DNA of 64,000 nucleotides. Source: Sphingobacteriaceae bacterium (lineage in GTDB: Bacteria > Bacteroidota > Bacteroidia > Sphingobacteriales > Sphingobacteriaceae). The DNA is taken from positions 108,321 through 172,320 of the forward strand of contig CAHJWG010000010.1 in assembly GCA_903642215.1 (NCBI GenBank), given 5' to 3'. The notes under the pieces were generated by a model. That model saw only the letters and a program-made list of their open reading frames with translations. It was not told the origin of the DNA and did no database searches. The position numbers and the translations under genes are program-made. Below, one piece after another: positions 52,977 to 60,150 of this stretch. Every line of letters starts with the position of its first letter. Within the stretch, counting starts at the first letter, position 1.

Positions 52977-53010
52977 TTCCTGACTACAGGAAGGTTTTGG
53001 TGTAAATATA
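52977..53010 (-). promoter_or_regulatory. Putative promoter and operator of the efflux operon
   Basis: On the minus strand, TATATTTA (53010-53003), one base from TAnnTTTG, is followed by the inverted repeat TTCCTG-N4-CAGGAA (52977-52992) before the ATG at 52964. An inverted repeat in the leader of an RND operon suggests a TetR- or MarR-type operator, although no such regulator gene is adjacent. Confidence 0.4.
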
Positions 53011-53039
53011 ATAATCCGCTGCTATCCATCTTCTGCTGC

Positions 53040-53068
53040 TTGCTGTTTTTATAAGGTAAAAACAGCAA
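53040..53068. repeat. Perfect hairpin of two dispersed-word near copies in a divergent promoter region
   Basis: TTGCTGTTTTTA (53040-53051) and TAAAAACAGCAA (53057-53068) are exact reverse complements separated by 5 nt (TAAGG). It lies between the divergent efflux and M61 genes, so it cannot be a terminator for either; both halves differ from the word consensus only at the outermost base. Confidence 0.8.
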
Positions 53069-53254
53069 TCGAAGTTGATTAAATACAATCCGGTAATCCT
53101 CCGCACATCATTCAGGTTAACAAAACTATCAGATTATGTTAAAAACTGCTACCTGTATCAACCATTTTACAACCTGTTTTTTGTTTTTACCTATCCTTTA
53201 AAAGGATTTTAAAACTGAATAAAAGTTTTCGTATTATAACTATTTAAGCTGATT

Positions 53255-54988
53255 ATGAGCCAGAATATCTGCATTCATTTTAAAATTTCTTTTACAGAAC
53301 CACAGGCGCATTATGTAGAAGTTGTGATGAATATTTCCGAAATAAACCAGGACGAAACAGAACTGATTATGCCGGTTTGGGCGCCCGGTTCCTATTTAAT
53401 CCGGGAGTTTTCTAAAAATGCGGAAGGGTTTAAAGTTTCGGCAAAAGGAAAACCTGTTCCGCATCAAAAATTGCGTAAAAATGCCTGGCTGATCAACACT
53501 AAAAATCTTTCGGATATTACAGTTAGTTACCTGATTTATGCTTTTGAAGTTTCCGTACGAACCAGTTTTGTAGATTCGGCGCACGCTTTCCTGTCCCCAA
53601 CCGGAATATTTTTATATCCCGAAGGCATGCTTGGATTACCTTCAGCCGTTGAGCTTATTATGCCCGAAAACTGGAAAACGGTTTCTACCGGACTGGAAAA
53701 ACACGGAACGGAACCATACTGTTTTTATGCACCTAATTTTGATGTGCTTTACGATTCGCCTTTTGAAATTGGCAACCAGCATGTTTTTTCTTTTACCGCA
53801 GCAAATGTGTTGCATGAAGTTGCCATGTACGGCGGCGGCATGTATCAGGAAGAAAAACTGATACCGGATTTTACACGGATTGTGGAAGAAGAAACCAGGA
53901 TTTTCGGCGAAAACCCGAACAAGCGTTTCGTTTTTATCATCCACAATTTTAACCTGGGCGGCGGCGGTTTGGAACATGGTAATTCCACGGTTTTGGGCGT
54001 TACCAGAACGGCTTATGCGGCGGAGAAAACGTATCAGGATTTTTTGGGATTGGTTTCCCACGAGTATTTCCATTTGTGGAACGTAAAACGGCTGCGCCCG
54101 AAAGCTTTAGGTCCGTTTGATTATCAGCAGGAAAATTACACCTCCAGTTTGTGGATTGCCGAAGGTTTTACAGCTTATTACGATAACCTGATTTTGTGCC
54201 GTGCCGGTTTAATTTCACCGGAAATTTACCTCAACCTGCTTTCCGCAGATATCAATATTGTTGAAAATTTGCCCGGAAGAAAAATCCAAACGGTTACCGA
54301 AGCCAGCTTTGATACCTGGATTAAATTTTACCGGCCTAACGAAAACTCGCCAAATACCACCATTTCTTACTATGTAAAAGGAGCATTGATCGCGCTTTGT
54401 ATTGATTTGCTGATCATCCATCAAACCAACGCTAAATATTCTTTGGATGAAGTGATGAAGCGCATGTATGATCAGTTTTACAAAACAGAAAACCGCGGTT
54501 ATACAGAAGCAGAATTTCGGCAAGTACTGGAGCAAGTGGCCGGTTGCAGCTTAAATCATATCTACGAGCATTACATAAACGGTTTGGAAGATTTGGATTA
54601 CAGCCATTATTTGGGTTATGCCGGTTTGCGTTTGCACGTTTGCGTACCCGAAACAAAACCGCTGCCAACAATCGGTTTTACGGCTGTGTTAAATACAGGT
54701 AAGCTTTTGGTAAATTATGTAGAGCGCGGTACCGCTGCCTGGCAGGCCGGTATTAATGTTAATGATGAACTACTGGCCATCAACGGTAACCGGATTGCTG
54801 ATCTCGAAAAACCATTACAGTTTTTATTGCCTGGCGATATAATTGACCTCACTTTGGTACGTGATGGCAGGCTGATCGAGCTTCCTTTAACATTACAAAA
54901 TCAGCATAAAATAAAATACCGGATCGAAGAAATCACCGAACCTTCCTTTCAGCAAAAACTGGTTTACCATAAATGGCTTGGCCTGTAA
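53255..54988 (+). CDS. M61 family metallopeptidase with PDZ domain
   Basis: A 577-residue glycyl-aminopeptidase-like protein. The zinc site is SHEYFHLWNVKRLRP, with His269, Glu270 and His273, and the third ligand is Glu303 in WIAEGFTAYYD. The preceding GGGGLEHGNSTVLG segment (about residues 234-248) is the M61 substrate-binding GxEH-type motif. A PDZ domain (about 470-550) contains NYVERGTAAWQAGINVNDELLAING. It has no obvious signal peptide, so it may be cytoplasmic. It is monocistronic and divergent from the efflux operon. Confidence 0.92.
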   Translation: MSQNICIHFKISFTEPQAHYVEVVMNISEINQDETELIMPVWAPGSYLIREFSKNAEGFKVSAKGKPVPHQKLRKNAWLINTKNLSDITVSYLIYAFEVSVRTSFVDSAHAFLSPTGIFLYPEGMLGLPSAVELIMPENWKTVSTGLEKHGTEPYCFYAPNFDVLYDSPFEIGNQHVFSFTAANVLHEVAMYGGGMYQEEKLIPDFTRIVEEETRIFGENPNKRFVFIIHNFNLGGGGLEHGNSTVLGVTRTAYAAEKTYQDFLGLVSHEYFHLWNVKRLRPKALGPFDYQQENYTSSLWIAEGFTAYYDNLILCRAGLISPEIYLNLLSADINIVENLPGRKIQTVTEASFDTWIKFYRPNENSPNTTISYYVKGALIALCIDLLIIHQTNAKYSLDEVMKRMYDQFYKTENRGYTEAEFRQVLEQVAGCSLNHIYEHYINGLEDLDYSHYLGYAGLRLHVCVPETKPLPTIGFTAVLNTGKLLVNYVERGTAAWQAGINVNDELLAINGNRIADLEKPLQFLLPGDIIDLTLVRDGRLIELPLTLQNQHKIKYRIEEITEPSFQQKLVYHKWLGL

Positions 54989-55115
54989 ATAAAAATTTGC
55001 TCTGTAATAAACAGCGGTACCGATAAATTATTCTAAGGTTGATAAAACAATTTTTTTTGAAATTATATTTATGTGATTGATAATTTAATCCTTAAATCAC
55101 TAAAAAACTATTGTT

Positions 55116-55265
55116 ATGAGATCATTATTATACATCGTAGCCGTAATCCTGGTTATCGGATGGGCATTAGGCGTTTTCGCTTTTAACGTTACTGGCGGCA
55201 TCATCCACGTTTTGTTGGTTATCGCCGTTATTGCTTTAATCCTGGGCTTAATCAGAAGGGCTTAA
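55116..55265 (+). CDS. Small membrane protein, lmo0937 family
   Basis: A 49-residue protein reading MRSLLYIVAVILVIGWALGV then FAFNVTGGIIHVLLVIAVIALILGLIRRA. It has two membrane helices around a Gly-rich turn and matches the lmo0937/DUF5670 type of stress-associated small membrane proteins. Such genes in Bacteroidota are usually strongly expressed and monocistronic. A 24-bp perfect terminator stem follows 16 nt after the stop, and a TATATTTA box lies about 50 nt upstream. Confidence 0.85.
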   Translation: MRSLLYIVAVILVIGWALGVFAFNVTGGIIHVLLVIAVIALILGLIRRA

Positions 55266-55280
55266 ACCTGATTTTATAAA

Positions 55281-55338
55281 CATATTTTACCTGCATAAAA
55301 GAAGCATATTGATACTTCTTTTATGCAGGTAAAATATG
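55281..55338. terminator. Bidirectional terminator built from two dispersed words
   Basis: A 24-bp perfect stem (55281-55304 with 55315-55338) surrounds a 10-nt loop. Each arm contains an exact dispersed word: TAAAAGAAGCAT at 55296-55307 and ATACTTCTTTTA at 55312-55323. The structure lies between the convergent small membrane protein and RES toxin genes. Confidence 0.9.
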
Positions 55339-55350
55339 AGAAATTTTTAC

Positions 55351-55809
55351 TTAAAAAAATAACCTGCGGTCAAATTCATAAGGTTCAATATTTACGATAG
55401 AAATTTTGTTTAAATCTTGATGGTTCGGATTGATTAGAAAATTGTAATCGCCCTGAACCACAACCGACGGAACTTTTAAAACCAATGCTCTTTTACTACT
55501 GATAAATTCATCTCCGATAATCTGGGTTGCGTGTGAATGTGGGATAGATTTGAAATCAGCAGGAAGTTCGTCCTCTTTGAATTCTTCTACTATTGTTCCT
55601 TCGGATAATTCATAAGTGATAGCAACGTATCCTTTTGGGAGAATTCCTAAAGGAATATGTACTGCGATTTCGGTAGTGACCAGAGCAATAGATTGGGCCG
55701 TATAAATCATTGCAACACCTTTACTATTCCAACGACCTCCGGCTATTTCTGCACCTTTACCGCTTAAATCTTTACTGTAGGCGGTTTTGGCAAGGCGATA
55801 CAACTTCAC
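55351..55809 (-). CDS. RES-domain toxin, pair 2
   Basis: A 152-residue RES toxin: MKLYRLAKTAYSKDLSGKGAEIAGGRWNSKGVAMIYTAQSIALVTTEIAVH holds the conserved Arg, Tyr and Glu, and VPSVVVQGDYNFLINPNH the Ser. Members studied elsewhere consume NAD+. It overlaps the antitoxin gene by 4 nt. It differs strongly from pair 1, sharing mainly the active-site segments, so the two are separate acquisitions or an old duplication rather than a recent copy. Confidence 0.88.
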   Translation of the reverse strand: MKLYRLAKTAYSKDLSGKGAEIAGGRWNSKGVAMIYTAQSIALVTTEIAVHIPLGILPKGYVAITYELSEGTIVEEFKEDELPADFKSIPHSHATQIIGDEFISSKRALVLKVPSVVVQGDYNFLINPNHQDLNKISIVNIEPYEFDRRLFF

Positions 55810-56237
55810 GCCAAAACACCATGTTCAATCCGGATGAGTTCATCACGTATTAAGTTGATACCGAAGGTAGTATCTAATAAATCTTTAGGTTTTACCCCGC
55901 CAAGGGCAATACTTTTTGTATTTAACCAGGTATCAAAATTCTCATTATCTTCAAATACCTCTATTCCAAACTTGTAAAGCAGTTTAATTTCTAAAATACG
56001 CTCTGCAAAACCTGCTTGGAATGGTTTGCTTTCCTTTTTGTAACGTTGTAAAGTCCTTTCGGAGAGATTAAGGTAATGAGACCATTCGTTAAAAGAAAAA
56101 GGAAGGTTTTGTAATATGCTGTCGAAAAAGGAATAGCTGATGCCTTCGCGTACCGCTTTTATTAGAAAAAGGCTGCTTTTATCATCTACAGCTTCAAAAG
56201 ATATGTCCTGCTCTGAAAGTTCTTCTGTGTTCGACAT
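55806..56237 (-). CDS. Xre/MbcA/ParS-type antitoxin (DUF2384), pair 2
   Basis: A 143-residue antitoxin from the ATG at 56237 (MSNTEELSEQDISF). The HTH part is LPFSFNEWSHYLNLSERTLQRYKKESKPF, and the C-terminal DUF2384 toxin-binding part ends FDTWLNTKSIALGGVKPKDLLDTTFGINLIRDELIRIEHGVLA. The GGVKP..LLDT..G motif is the family hallmark. An in-frame ATG at 56276 is rejected because it lies upstream of the -7 box. It is co-translated with the RES toxin. Confidence 0.88.
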   Translation of the reverse strand: MSNTEELSEQDISFEAVDDKSSLFLIKAVREGISYSFFDSILQNLPFSFNEWSHYLNLSERTLQRYKKESKPFQAGFAERILEIKLLYKFGIEVFEDNENFDTWLNTKSIALGGVKPKDLLDTTFGINLIRDELIRIEHGVLA

Positions 56238-56241
56238 ATAA

Positions 56242-56285
56242 CAAATATACGACAACTGGCATTTATAAAATGACAACTGACAACT
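56242..56285 (-). promoter_or_regulatory. Promoter and operator repeats of RES-Xre pair 2
   Basis: On the minus strand TATATTTG (56249-56242) is a perfect -7 box ending 4 nt before the ATG at 56237, so the mRNA is nearly leaderless. Upstream are three copies of AGTTGTC (plus-strand GACAACT at 56251-56257, 56272-56278 and 56279-56285), spaced 21 and 7 nt, a likely operator for the Xre antitoxin. Confidence 0.6.
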
Positions 56286-56296
56286 TATTTGAAGTT

Positions 56297-56599
56297 TTAA
56301 TTTTTATCCGAATGCCCTAAATCTTTTTCTGGAGAAACCTGATCTCTTACCAACTGTTTCAACTCTTTAATTTCCGGGAAACGGCCTTCGCGCTTTCGGT
56401 CAAAAAGAACTTCATCATTCAAAAAAATAGTATAACGGCCGCTAATTTCACTTGGGTGCAGCAACACACCGTACAAATCATCCTCAAAAGTAGTTAACAA
56501 CTCCTGCGCCATATAAGCAGCGCGCAAAAGCCAGCGGCATTTCGGGCAATATTCTATCGTAATTGTTGGTTTTAGGGTGATAAAAGAAGCATCGTCCAT
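56297..56599 (-). CDS. SelT/SelW/SelH (Rdx) family selenoprotein homologue, Cys form
   Basis: A 100-residue thioredoxin-like protein with the redox motif ITIEYCPKCRWLLRAAYMAQELL (Cys18 and Cys21; CxxC where other lineages have Sec). Further family features are LHPSEISGRYTIFLNDEVLFDRKREGRFPEIKELKQ. Proteins of this Rdx family act in redox homeostasis, but the partner is unknown. The start codons (MDDASFITLK) contain an exact dispersed word (56581-56592), the same DASFI peptide seen in ileS. Confidence 0.9.
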   Translation of the reverse strand: MDDASFITLKPTITIEYCPKCRWLLRAAYMAQELLTTFEDDLYGVLLHPSEISGRYTIFLNDEVLFDRKREGRFPEIKELKQLVRDQVSPEKDLGHSDKN

Positions 56600-56645
56600 G
56601 TGATTGAATCATAGTGTTTCTCAAATTTACACAAACAAAAACAAG

Positions 56646-56653
56646 TATGTTTG
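56646..56653 (+). promoter_or_regulatory. Promoter -7 box (TATGTTTG) of the Phd-like antitoxin gene
   Basis: A TAnnTTTG match ends 28 nt before the ATG at 56682. Between them GTACA and TGTAC (about 56653-56669) form a short inverted repeat that could be an antitoxin operator. Confidence 0.45.
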
Positions 56654-56681
56654 TACACCATTATGTACTTCAATAAAAATT

Positions 56682-56936
56682 ATGATAGTAATTAGTCCGA
56701 GCGAGTTAAGGGGAAATCTAAAAAAGTATTTGGATTTAGCCGAAAAAGAACGTGTAATTATCCAAAGAGGGAAAAAGGAAACTTTTGAACTGCGAAAAAC
56801 AGAACGCATCAGTGAAGACCTTTTTTTTGATGACCCAAAAAACCTGGAAGCGATAGAACAAGGAATTGCTGATATTAAAGCAGGCAAATACAAAACATTT
56901 GATCCGGAAAAATCAGTGTGGGAAAATATACAATAA
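56682..56936 (+). CDS. Phd/YefM-like antitoxin
   Basis: An 84-residue protein starting MIVISPSELRGNLKKYLDLAEKERVIIQRGKKETFELRKTER, the prevent-host-death fold in which residues 1-45 bind operator DNA, followed by an acidic tail (DIKAGKYKTFDPEKSVWENIQ) that would wrap the toxin. I prefer the ATG at 56682 over 56604, which lies upstream of the -7 box. The toxin gene overlaps its 3' end by 19 nt. Because the toxin is broken, it may now be an orphan antitoxin. Confidence 0.85.
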   Translation: MIVISPSELRGNLKKYLDLAEKERVIIQRGKKETFELRKTERISEDLFFDDPKNLEAIEQGIADIKAGKYKTFDPEKSVWENIQ

Positions 56937-57198
56937 ACCTATCTGACAAAGCCACCAAAGATTTAAGCAAAATTCAAAAATCAGGCGATAAAAGAAGCAT
57001 CAAAAAAATCGAAAATATTTTGAAGAACTTCAACAAAATCCATACGAAGGGATTGGAAAACCCGAAGCATTAAAGTATAAATATAAAGGATTTTGGTCGC
57101 GAAGCATTAATGAAAAAGATCGGTTGGTTTATGAAGTACGAGAGCAAATTGTATCTGTATTTGTTATTTCAGCTTTAGGGCATTATGATGATAAATAG
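56918..57198 (+). pseudogene. Txe/YoeB-type toxin, frameshifted
   Basis: From a GTG at 56918 the frame reads VGKYTINLSDKATKDLSKIQKSGDKRSIKKIENI, then continues in the next frame as FEELQQNPYEGIGKPEALK, GFWSRSINEKDRLVYEV and ALGHYDDK: a complete Txe/YoeB mRNA interferase with the catalytic-site tail. One extra T in the four-T run at 57018-57021 would join them into a 93-residue protein. As written, translation ends early at ENPKH. An exact dispersed word (56989-57000) lies 17 nt upstream of the break and codes KRSI. Either a real inactivation or a base-call error. Confidence 0.85.
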
Positions 57199-57714
57199 CT
57201 ACTTTTTTTCCTCTGTCCACTCATAAACATGCTTATTTGCATCGCCGGTAATTTTCTGGCAGTTGCAATTTCCGCCCCATTCTTTGGTACCGTCTTTAAA
57301 ATATTCGCATTTCCAGATCGGCGATTCGTGTTTAATCCGGTCGATAATATAACGGTTTGCCGAATAAGCTTCTGCACGGTGCGGCGAAGCGGTAATCACG
57401 ACCACAGCCGATTCTGACACGCCAACTTTACCGACACGATGTTGTGCCAAAGCTATTTTTAACGGGAATTTCTCGCAGGCATCATCCAAAATTTGCTTGA
57501 TTGATTTAGCAGCCATAGCTTCCTGTGCTTCATATTCCAAATAATCTACATCAGTTTGCGGGTCGTTATCGCGCACTTCTCCGCTAAAAAGCACAACTGC
57601 GCCTGCTTCGGGATGATGAGATTTGGCTAATAATCCAACCAGATCCAGCGGTTCGGCAGATAAAAACGGAAGATCAGCCGCCACTGCTGGGCGGGATAAC
57701 GGAGATGGTATCAT
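57199..57714 (-). CDS. moaE: Molybdopterin synthase catalytic subunit MoaE
   Basis: MoaE, with MoaD, inserts the dithiolene sulfurs into precursor Z to make molybdopterin. The 171-residue protein contains GAVVLFSGEVRDNDPQTDVDYLEYEAQEAMA, LAQHRVGKVGVSESAVVVITASPHRAEAY and IDRIKHESPIWKCEYFKDGTKEWGG, with the conserved active-site Lys residues. A small Cys-rich end (GGNCNCQKI) is unusual but present in relatives. I start at ATG 57714, inside the moaD end; the genes overlap by 41 nt in different frames. It ends base to base against the toxin remnant. Confidence 0.92.
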   Translation of the reverse strand: MIPSPLSRPAVAADLPFLSAEPLDLVGLLAKSHHPEAGAVVLFSGEVRDNDPQTDVDYLEYEAQEAMAAKSIKQILDDACEKFPLKIALAQHRVGKVGVSESAVVVITASPHRAEAYSANRYIIDRIKHESPIWKCEYFKDGTKEWGGNCNCQKITGDANKHVYEWTEEKK

Positions 57715-57907
57715 TTGGGTTGATAGAAAAATTTTGGTCAACAAATTCGTCGTGTACTGCAAAACGGCAAAGATCGAGCACGTTTGCAGCTTCCGGGTTT
57801 TGCCGAGTTAGCTGAAGTTTTAACTCTGAAATATTTTTTGCACTGCTTTGGAGTTGAAATTCCTTTTGAAAATAATCCTTCAAAACAGCAAAAACTTCTA
57901 TGGTCAT
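57674..57907 (-). CDS. moaD: Molybdopterin synthase sulfur carrier subunit MoaD
   Basis: A 77-residue ubiquitin-like protein starting MTIEVFAVLKDYFQKEFQLQ and ending ISVIPPSSGG. The C-terminal Gly-Gly, which is adenylated and then thiocarboxylated, is intact. The 3' end overlaps moaE by 41 nt. Its activating enzyme (MoeB/ThiF-like) is not in the window. It is the third gene of the moeA-moaA-moaD-moaE operon, 24 nt after moaA. Confidence 0.92.
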   Translation of the reverse strand: MTIEVFAVLKDYFQKEFQLQSSAKNISELKLQLTRQNPEAANVLDLCRFAVHDEFVDQNFSINPNDTISVIPPSSGG

Positions 57908-57931
57908 AATTTTTTGGTGGTAAAAAGAGTA

Positions 57932-58885
57932 TCAGCCGCCAATTTGCAGCATGCTCAATTCGCTGCCTACAAAATGGTGTAATTGTTTTTGGCTCATCGC
58001 CAGCTGTAGTTTCTCCTGTAAAACGCAATCGTTATCGGCAGGATTTAGTTCAATCGGATTGCTATTGCTTAAACATCCGTACATATTTCCTTCGGCATCT
58101 AACCGCAAACGACTACAATCGCTGCAAAAAGGTTCACTATTATTGGCGATGATACCAAACGTATTTCCCGCAGTTATTTGCCAGTAATTGGAAGTTGCCG
58201 AAACCGTTCGCGGCAAGCGTTTAAAATTGTATTTTGTTGCAATAGTATCTAATAATTCCTGCTGCGAAAACAGGTATTTATCAGATTCGTGATGCAAATG
58301 CCCCATCGACATAACTTCCAAAAAACGGATCGGAATATTTTTACTAAACGCATAATCTAACAGCGGAATAATCTGATCTTCATTCATTCCTTTCATAATT
58401 ACCGCGTTTAGTTTTACTTCGATGCCAGCATTAATAGCGGTTTCAATTCCGTTTAAAACGCGGTCAAGATGTTTGCGTTTCGCCATTTTGTAGAAGGAAG
58501 CTTCATCCATCGCATCCAAAGAAACATTGATGGATTGCAAGCCGGCCTCATACAAAGCAGCAACCTGCCGTGCCAGCAAATAGCCGTTGCTGGTCATGCT
58601 GATTTTTGGGATACCGATCAGTTTTAAATTACGAACCAGTTCCGGCAGTTCTCGATATAGCAAAGGTTCGCCGCCGGTTAAACGAATGGTTTCCAAATCC
58701 AGGTTCTCGTGCAGCCGGGAAATAATGCGCGAGAAAAAACCGGCTGATTTTTGCGGACGATGATCAAAATTGATGTCTTCTTCCGAACCCATCGTGCAAT
58801 AAAAACAGTTGAGGTTGCATGTATTTAACAAGCTCACCCGCAATGTTTTAAATTTTCTTCCGTATGGATCGTTCAATTTCATCAA
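57932..58885 (-). CDS. moaA: GTP 3',8-cyclase MoaA
   Basis: A radical SAM enzyme for the first step of molybdenum cofactor synthesis. The N-terminal cluster is Cys23-X3-Cys27-X2-Cys30 (NTCNLNCFYC), followed by the SAM-binding GGEP (LTGGEPLL). The C-terminal second cluster is in FCSDCSRLRLDAEGNMYGCL (CX2CX13C), and the protein ends in the conserved Gly-Gly tail (MLQIGG), which is essential in studied MoaA. It has 317 residues, with a start at the double Met (58885 or 58882). MoaC, its partner, is not in the window. Confidence 0.95.
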   Translation of the reverse strand: MMKLNDPYGRKFKTLRVSLLNTCNLNCFYCTMGSEEDINFDHRPQKSAGFFSRIISRLHENLDLETIRLTGGEPLLYRELPELVRNLKLIGIPKISMTSNGYLLARQVAALYEAGLQSINVSLDAMDEASFYKMAKRKHLDRVLNGIETAINAGIEVKLNAVIMKGMNEDQIIPLLDYAFSKNIPIRFLEVMSMGHLHHESDKYLFSQQELLDTIATKYNFKRLPRTVSATSNYWQITAGNTFGIIANNSEPFCSDCSRLRLDAEGNMYGCLSNSNPIELNPADNDCVLQEKLQLAMSQKQLHHFVGSELSMLQIGG

Positions 58886-58974
58886 TTTATACCCGGTAAA
58901 AGAAGTGTCAGTTTTAGTGGAACCAAGCTGATGTTCTTCTCATTATACAACCAAATATACAACGAAATGTTGGT

Positions 58975-60150
58975 TTACATCCGCAGAAAAGCAATCGGGT
59001 TTCCAACCGCCAAATCCTGTGTATTTGCCGGATGATGTGCAATTGCATTGGCATTTAAAGCGGCTTTTACATCGCCGGAGCTATTAAACAAAACCGGCGT
59101 AACTGATTGATTTATAACGGCTGGAAAGAACTCATCAAATGGTGTTTTCTTCTGTTTTTGTGCCGATAAAGGAAGCATCGGCCATTCCGTTTCCTCCAAA
59201 CTAAAACAAGCTTTAAGGTAATGTTCGATAAATAATTTGAACGTTACATGACAGGAAAATGGATTTCCCGGAAGCGCAAAAACCAATCCGCCGGAAGGTA
59301 ATTGTCCGCACCAAATCGGTTTTCCGGGTTTAATTTTTACTTTATGAAACAGTTTTTTAACGCCTAAACTTTCCAGGATCTCCGGCACATAATCCGCATC
59401 GCCGGCAGAAACGCCTCCGCATAAAATAATAATATCGCAGTTTAAAGCTGCGCCGATTTCCTGTTTCAGCTGCTCTTTATCATCTAAAATATGTTTGGTA
59501 ATAGTCGGTTTGATTTGCCATTTATTCAACAAACTTTTTAGTAAAAATTGATTGCTGTTACGGATTTGGATATCAGAAACCGGCTTGCCAGGTTCTACAA
59601 CTTCGTCTCCTGTTGTAAATAAGGCAACTTTTGGTAATTTTTCCACCTCAACTTCTGCTCTACCAAGCGAAGCCAGCAGCGCAACAACCTGCGGCGTAAT
59701 TTTACAATTTGCATTTATAACACAACTACCGGCTTTAATATCTTCACCTTTTTGGGCGATATTTTGCTGCGGTTTTATAGTTTCATACTGAAAAGAAACA
59801 CGGCCGTTTTCCTCCAAAGCATCTTCCCTGCGGATAACCAAATCAACATTTGGCGGAACCGAAGCACCGGTCATAATTTTATAACACTCGCCGGATGAAA
59901 TTTCCTGCCCGTAACGCTGCCCGGCAAACACTACTTCTTTTACCGCATAATTTTTAGTGCCTTGCTCCCAATCTTTAAAACTGATGGCGTAACCATCCAT
60001 TGTTGCACGATTGAAAGGCGGATAATCGCGGTCGGCATAAATTTTTTCAGCTAAAATGCGATCAAAAGCTTTCTCTAATGATAAGGTTTCTTGTCCGAAA
60101 GATTTCGCTAAACTTGCGATTATAGTTTGTGCTTCTTTATAATTGAGCAT
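58975..60150 (-). CDS. moeA: Molybdopterin molybdenumtransferase MoeA
   Basis: MoeA inserts molybdate into adenylylated molybdopterin. The 391-residue protein has PPFNRATMDGYAISF (residues about 43-57), GECYKIMTGASVPPNVDLVIRREDAL, the key GDEVVEPG motif (about 189-196), the IILCGGVSAGDADYVPEIL site and GLVFALPGNPFSCHVTF. A short C-terminal domain IV ends at VGNPIAFLRM. It is the first gene of the mo-cofactor operon, and a near dispersed word (58897-58908) sits in the spacer before moaA. Another near copy lies in its codons (59166-59177). Confidence 0.94.
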   Translation of the reverse strand: MLNYKEAQTIIASLAKSFGQETLSLEKAFDRILAEKIYADRDYPPFNRATMDGYAISFKDWEQGTKNYAVKEVVFAGQRYGQEISSGECYKIMTGASVPPNVDLVIRREDALEENGRVSFQYETIKPQQNIAQKGEDIKAGSCVINANCKITPQVVALLASLGRAEVEVEKLPKVALFTTGDEVVEPGKPVSDIQIRNSNQFLLKSLLNKWQIKPTITKHILDDKEQLKQEIGAALNCDIIILCGGVSAGDADYVPEILESLGVKKLFHKVKIKPGKPIWCGQLPSGGLVFALPGNPFSCHVTFKLFIEHYLKACFSLEETEWPMLPLSAQKQKKTPFDEFFPAVINQSVTPVLFNSSGDVKAALNANAIAHHPANTQDLAVGNPIAFLRM

